From: an uncultured Porphyromonas sp.
GTDB taxonomy: Bacteria > Bacteroidota > Bacteroidia > Bacteroidales > Porphyromonadaceae
Length of the DNA stretch: 64,000 nt
Direction: 5' to 3'
Assembly: GCF_938039215.1 (NCBI RefSeq)
Contig: NZ_CALHVI010000032.1
Location: 1 to 64,000 of the forward strand
Position 1 is the stretch's first letter. Every line of letters starts with the position of its first letter. Positions 60,779 to 64,000 of this stretch are shown here, one piece after another. Made by a program: the position numbers and the translations under genes. The notes beneath the pieces are model-generated. The model did not search any database, had not been told where the DNA came from, and saw only the letters and a list, made by a program, of their open reading frames with translations.

Positions 60779-61043
60779 TCGTTCTACACCTCTTCCCAAA
60801 GGCCTATTCAATAGGGATAGAGCACACCCTCGTCAGCGAGTAGCCTTATTCCTTATAACTGGACTGAAGGATAGGGGTAGAACTATCTGATGATGAGCCC
60901 TCCCCCATGAACTACCTCAAGTAGCTATCACAGAGATGGAATAGTGTAGTTCCCCATCTATTTCTAGGAGATCTCCCTTCCTATCATTATGCGCCAATCT
61001 GGCCAAGAATCACGCTAGTATTTGGAGTTTCGGAATAAATGCT

Positions 61044-61051
61044 TACCTTTG
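61044..61051 (+). promoter_or_regulatory. Promoter -7 box for the tRNA pair
   Basis: TACCTTTG 19 nt before the tRNA-Val 5' end. Confidence 0.7.
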
Positions 61052-61069
61052 CAGTGTCAAAAACGAATT

Positions 61070-61144
61070 GAATCTTTAGCTCAGTTGGTTTAGAGCACTA
61101 CCTTGACAGGGTAGGGGTCGGCGGTTCGAGTCCGCCAAGGTTCA
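61070..61144 (+). tRNA. tRNA-Val (anticodon GAC)
   Basis: A 75-nt cloverleaf: acceptor GAATCTT / AAGGTTC, anticodon stem CTACC / GGTAG with loop TTGACAG, T-stem GGCGG / CCGCC with loop TTCGAGT, discriminator A, no encoded CCA. It reads GUC and GUU. Confidence 0.95.
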
Positions 61145-61151
61145 CAGACAT

Positions 61152-61222
61152 TGTCTCATGGTGTAATGGTAGCACAACAGATTCTGGTCCTGTTTGTTAA
61201 GGTTCGAGTCCTTATGAGACAA
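61152..61222 (+). tRNA. tRNA-Gln (anticodon CTG)
   Basis: A 71-nt cloverleaf 7 nt after tRNA-Val: acceptor TGTCTCA / TGAGACA, anticodon loop TTCTGGT, T-arm TAAGG-TTCGAGT-CCTTA, discriminator A. The anticodon stem ACAGA / CCTGT has an A-C mismatch at the pair next to the loop. It reads CAG only, so a UUG tRNA must exist elsewhere. Confidence 0.92.
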
Positions 61223-61226
61223 CAAG

Positions 61227-61253
61227 AAGGAGCGCTAGTCGCTCCTTTTTTTT
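61227..61253 (+). terminator. Terminator of the tRNA-Val/Gln transcript
   Basis: 8-bp stem AAGGAGCG / CGCTCCTT with loop CTAGT, followed by an unbroken T-run. Confidence 0.93.
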
Positions 61254-61384
61254 ATACCCATAGGTGAGCTTGAAACGTTCTAGCGGAGCGACAACACTCG
61301 AGTCTCAATCCCATACAACAGAGTGATGGGATGCCCATGGAATACCCAGGAGCGAAAAGGTGACCACTTTATGAAAATAAGGGT

Positions 61385-61392
61385 TAACTTTG
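61385..61392 (+). promoter_or_regulatory. Promoter -7 box for the CDP-alcohol/GtrA/GH3 unit
   Basis: TAACTTTG, giving a leader of roughly 120 nt before the ATG at 61520. Confidence 0.6.
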
Positions 61393-61519
61393 TGGATAGG
61401 CACATCGAGAGTTGCCCCTAATGCAAGGGAGAGCGCCGAGCACTCGTCTCTTTCTCTTGCCCCATCTTCCAAGGATTAGGTAGCTGAGGTCCTGCGCCTC
61501 GGTCCATAGAATAACGGTT

Positions 61520-62200
61520 ATGTCTGACACAAAGAAGGCGATAAGCCAAGATCGCAAGCGAACAAATATCCTACACGATCAAGAGATCGCCCTCATCGCT
61601 TATCTCGTAGAGAGAATCCCTCGTTGGGTGACCTCAAATATGCTCACCTCACTAGGACTTGCGGGCAACCTCCTCGTTGCGCTCTTCATGTGCATCGCCT
61701 CGGTCTACGGATCTTGGTGGCTACTACTCACTCCCCTAGCCTTCTTCATCAACTGGTTCGGTGACTCCCTAGATGGTCGCCTCGCCTATTATAGGAAGAA
61801 GCCTCGCAAGTGGTTTGGCTTTTGCCTCGACATCGTCGTAGACTGGATCGGCATCATCTCCATTGGACTCGGGTACTACACCTATGTCCAGCCCGAATGG
61901 AAGATCATCGGATTTATCTTCGTTGTGCTCTACGGGGCAGAGATGATCATCTCACAGCTACGCTACAAGGTGACGGACAAGTACTCCATCGACTCAGGCC
62001 TCCTAGGGCCAACCGAAGTACGCATCATCCTAGCCATCCTCTTCTGCATGGACTTCTTCATACCTGGGAGCATCCATTGGATCGGTCTTGTGGTCTCGAT
62101 CGTACTTCTACTCTCCTTCATCTCGGACTTCCGTAAGCTCCTAGCTCTTGCTGACGAGCGTGATATAGCTCTACGCAACGAACAACAGCAAGCCTCTTAG
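61520..62200 (+). CDS. CDP-alcohol phosphatidyltransferase family protein
   Basis: Inner-membrane enzyme of 226 residues with about five to six helices, which should join a CDP-activated alcohol to a second alcohol, as in phospholipid head-group synthesis. The active-site motif is DSLDGRLAYYRKKPRKWFG with CLDIVVD: the canonical D-x2-D-G-x2-A-R-x8-G-x3-D-x3-D is kept except that the Arg after Ala is displaced by two residues and the spacing to Gly is one longer. The substrates are unknown. It heads a three-gene unit with GtrA 7 nt later. Confidence 0.88.
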   Translation: MSDTKKAISQDRKRTNILHDQEIALIAYLVERIPRWVTSNMLTSLGLAGNLLVALFMCIASVYGSWWLLLTPLAFFINWFGDSLDGRLAYYRKKPRKWFGFCLDIVVDWIGIISIGLGYYTYVQPEWKIIGFIFVVLYGAEMIISQLRYKVTDKYSIDSGLLGPTEVRIILAILFCMDFFIPGSIHWIGLVVSIVLLLSFISDFRKLLALADERDIALRNEQQQAS

Positions 62201-62207
62201 AGAGACC

Positions 62208-62633
62208 ATGCCCTTGCTCCAGCGTCTACGTCAGCTCATCCTCAACTTCTCACAAGCCCAGATCTCCGCTGGTGCAGGCTCCGTCGTGGACTATGGTCTG
62301 ATGGTCCTCTCAGTCGAAGTCTTTCGATGGGATCTATTCTGGGCCGTGGCCTTGGGTGGGATCGTCGGAGCCATCATCAACTTCTCACTCAATCGCTACT
62401 GGACCTTCAGAGACAAGCAGCGAGCCTATCGCCATGGGCTGAAGATCCAACTCCTCAAGTTCGCAGCGACAGTCACGGGAAGTATCTTACTCAAGTACCT
62501 AGGCACCTATGCCCTAGAGCATGCGTTAGGTATTGACTACAAGATCGGGAAGCTCATCAGCGATCTATTTGTCTCGGTCCTCTTCAACTACACCTTACAG
62601 CGCTTCTGGGTCTTCCGCAAGACCAAATCCTAA
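62208..62633 (+). CDS. GtrA-like membrane protein
   Basis: A 141-residue inner-membrane protein with four helices. It has the family's paired motifs FSLNRYWTFRDK and FNYTLQRFWVFRKT, one in each half. GtrA proteins help move lipid-linked sugars across the membrane. Its place between a CDP-alcohol phosphotransferase and a GH3 enzyme fits envelope glycoconjugate work, by inference. Confidence 0.9.
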   Translation: MPLLQRLRQLILNFSQAQISAGAGSVVDYGLMVLSVEVFRWDLFWAVALGGIVGAIINFSLNRYWTFRDKQRAYRHGLKIQLLKFAATVTGSILLKYLGTYALEHALGIDYKIGKLISDLFVSVLFNYTLQRFWVFRKTKS

Positions 62634-62657
62634 TCCTACTGATACTCCCTTCAGCTC

Positions 62658-63989
62658 ATGATAGCTCGCTCCACTCTATATCGCTCACTCCTCGGGCTCA
62701 CCCTCTGCTGTGGTCTTACGCTCGATGCCTACACCTCCTCCCAAGCTAAGGTCACGAAGCCTAAGACAGAGCACGCACAAGATCTTTTGATCTTCGAGGG
62801 GCTCGATCAAGCTGAGATGGGACGATGGATAGATAGCGTATATCAGTCATTAGATCTCGGGGCTCGTGTCGGCCAGCTCATCATGCCGATCATCTATCCT
62901 AAGCCCGAGGACAAGTCTGCCCTCATCAGTCGCATGAAGCAGGAGCAATGGGGAGGTATCCTCTTCCAGAAGGGACTCCTAGCAGATCAGCGAGAGCTGA
63001 CACTCAGCCTCCAGCAGGAGAGCCAAGTCCCCCTACTCATCGCTCTTGACGGAGAATGGGGACTCTATATGCGACTGAAGGACGCTCCCCGATATCCTCG
63101 CAATAAGGGGCTTGGTAGTGCCCAAGATCTAGAGCTCATCAAAGCCTATGGTGCCGAGGTAGCTCGTCAATGCCAACTGATGGGCATTCACGTCAACTTT
63201 GCCCCAGTGGTCGATGTCAACATCAATCCCAAGAATCCCGTCATCGGTACACGTAGCTTTGGCGATACACCAGAGCATGTCGCCGAGTGTGCTGTAGCTT
63301 ACGGTGAAGGGCTGGAGCAGGGAGGAGTACTCTCTGTAGCGAAGCACTTCCCTGGGCACGGCGATACCTCCGAAGACTCACACAAGACACTGCCGACTGT
63401 ATCTGCTTCCAAAGAGCGCATGGAGCGTGTCGAGCTCTATCCCTTCCAAAGCTATCGAAGAGCTGGACTGGGCGGTGTGATGACGGCTCATCTACGTGTA
63501 CCCGCCTACGATGCTACAGGCCGACCAGCCTCGCTCAGCGAACGTATCACGACGGATCTACTTCGCCATACTCTTGGTTTCCGTGGGCTCGTCTTCACCG
63601 ATGCCCTAGAGATGCGAGGAGCTCAAGTAAGTGCAGGGAGCTCCGTAGCTGTCGAGGCACTCAAGGCTGGCAATGATATCCTGCTCGGTCCCTCTCGACC
63701 TCAGCAGGCTCGAGAAGAGATCCTCCAAGCCATCCAAAGAGGTGAGGTAAGCCTCGCCTCTATCGAAGAGAAGTGTCGCCGCATCCTAGCCTTCAAGTTC
63801 GCCCTGATCATCAAGAAGCAGGCGAAAGAAGCTACCCCTGCAGAGGTAAAGAGTCTCATCTGGACGAAGGAAGAAGAAGCTCTGCGCACCCGCCTCTGGA
63901 AAGCTTCTGCGGCATCAGGCGAAGGAGCAGACCCAACAGCGAAGACGACCGCAATCCAAGTGACTAAGAAATCTAAGGCTCGTCACTAA
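62658..63989 (+). CDS. Glycoside hydrolase family 3 (beta-N-acetylglucosaminidase-like)
   Basis: An exported 443-residue GH3 enzyme; hydrophobic signal region (LLGLTLCCGLTL). The NagZ-type catalytic loop KHFPGHGDTSEDSHKTLP with its Asp-His pair and the nucleophile in LVFTDALEMRGA are both present, with NFAPVVDVNINPKNPVIGTRSFG. The protein ends soon after the TIM barrel, with a basic tail, whereas many Bacteroidota homologues continue into C-terminal and beta-lactamase-like domains; this is a short version. Likely it removes GlcNAc from peptidoglycan fragments. An ATG at 63997 may start a following gene outside the window. Confidence 0.88.
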   Translation: MIARSTLYRSLLGLTLCCGLTLDAYTSSQAKVTKPKTEHAQDLLIFEGLDQAEMGRWIDSVYQSLDLGARVGQLIMPIIYPKPEDKSALISRMKQEQWGGILFQKGLLADQRELTLSLQQESQVPLLIALDGEWGLYMRLKDAPRYPRNKGLGSAQDLELIKAYGAEVARQCQLMGIHVNFAPVVDVNINPKNPVIGTRSFGDTPEHVAECAVAYGEGLEQGGVLSVAKHFPGHGDTSEDSHKTLPTVSASKERMERVELYPFQSYRRAGLGGVMTAHLRVPAYDATGRPASLSERITTDLLRHTLGFRGLVFTDALEMRGAQVSAGSSVAVEALKAGNDILLGPSRPQQAREEILQAIQRGEVSLASIEEKCRRILAFKFALIIKKQAKEATPAEVKSLIWTKEEEALRTRLWKASAASGEGADPTAKTTAIQVTKKSKARH

Positions 63990-64000
63990 TCCTCCCATGC

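Noticed and set aside
62658..63989. Truncated pseudogene of a larger GH3-beta-lactamase fusion
   Set aside because: The frame is intact with both catalytic motifs and a basic natural-looking end; a short stand-alone form is more likely.

Overview
The window reads as a chromosome segment of a Bacteroidota bacterium, most likely a GC-rich Porphyromonas or close relative. The evidence is the repeated -7 promoter box of the TAnnTTTG type in front of many genes, the near absence of Shine-Dalgarno sequences, lineage-typical families (DUF5103, DUF4301, DUF4919, DUF2141, OstA-like, class III fructose bisphosphatase, TonB-dependent receptor with a carboxypeptidase-regulatory-like N-terminus) and the asaccharolytic-type acetate module pta-ackA. 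The species call is inference. Nothing looks like a prophage, insertion sequence or CRISPR locus; this is mostly core genome.

Layout. 1-1080: no convincing gene. 1081-3326 (minus): an XRE-type regulator followed by pyrK and pyrD. 4333-9718 (plus): secreted M13 peptidase; paired short chromate-transporter halves; murI; NamZ-like muramidase. 10137-20012 (plus): clpP-clpX, recQ, then the envelope and repair cluster of a parvulin foldase, an OstA/LptA-like protein, a small membrane protein and mutL. 20377-25512 (plus): tkt, rpiB, AI-2E-type permease, LolC/E-like ABC permease. 25586-28666 (minus): DUF2141 / TonB-dependent receptor / DUF2141. 29211-40677 (plus): argS, a hydrolase-dead-looking relA, fbp, pta-ackA, a GltD-type oxidoreductase, tRNA-Pro, ribE. 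40690-47645 (plus): DUF5103, lepA, dnaB, M24 peptidase, coaD, SUI1-like factor. 48000-52097 (plus): HU-like protein, DUF4301, aminopeptidase P. 52211-52900 (minus): outer-membrane barrel. 53356-58847 (plus): DUF4919, recJ, a second recQ, MBL hydrolase. 58966-60198 (minus): an unrecognised exported protein. 61070-63989 (plus): tRNA-Val, tRNA-Gln, then CDP-alcohol phosphotransferase, GtrA and a GH3 glucosaminidase.

The most unusual content is non-coding. Six long intergenic regions, and probably the left window edge as a seventh, each carry an array of short palindromes with the unit plan GACCYAY-(1-2 nt)-RTRGGTC repeated every 23 or 24 bp, usually four or five times. Cores with a 1-nt centre repeat every 23 bp and cores with a 2-nt centre every 24 bp, so the gap between palindromes is fixed at 12 bp. 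Each locus has its own sequence dialect, one array (3915-4064) is heavily decayed, and in two arrays adjacent units are exact inverted copies that could form a 15-17 bp stem. All lie roughly 80-270 bp upstream of a TAnnTTTG promoter on the plus strand, before pepO, clpPX, tkt, argS, lepA and the tRNA-Val/Gln pair. I know of no named element that matches, and their function is unknown from sequence alone.
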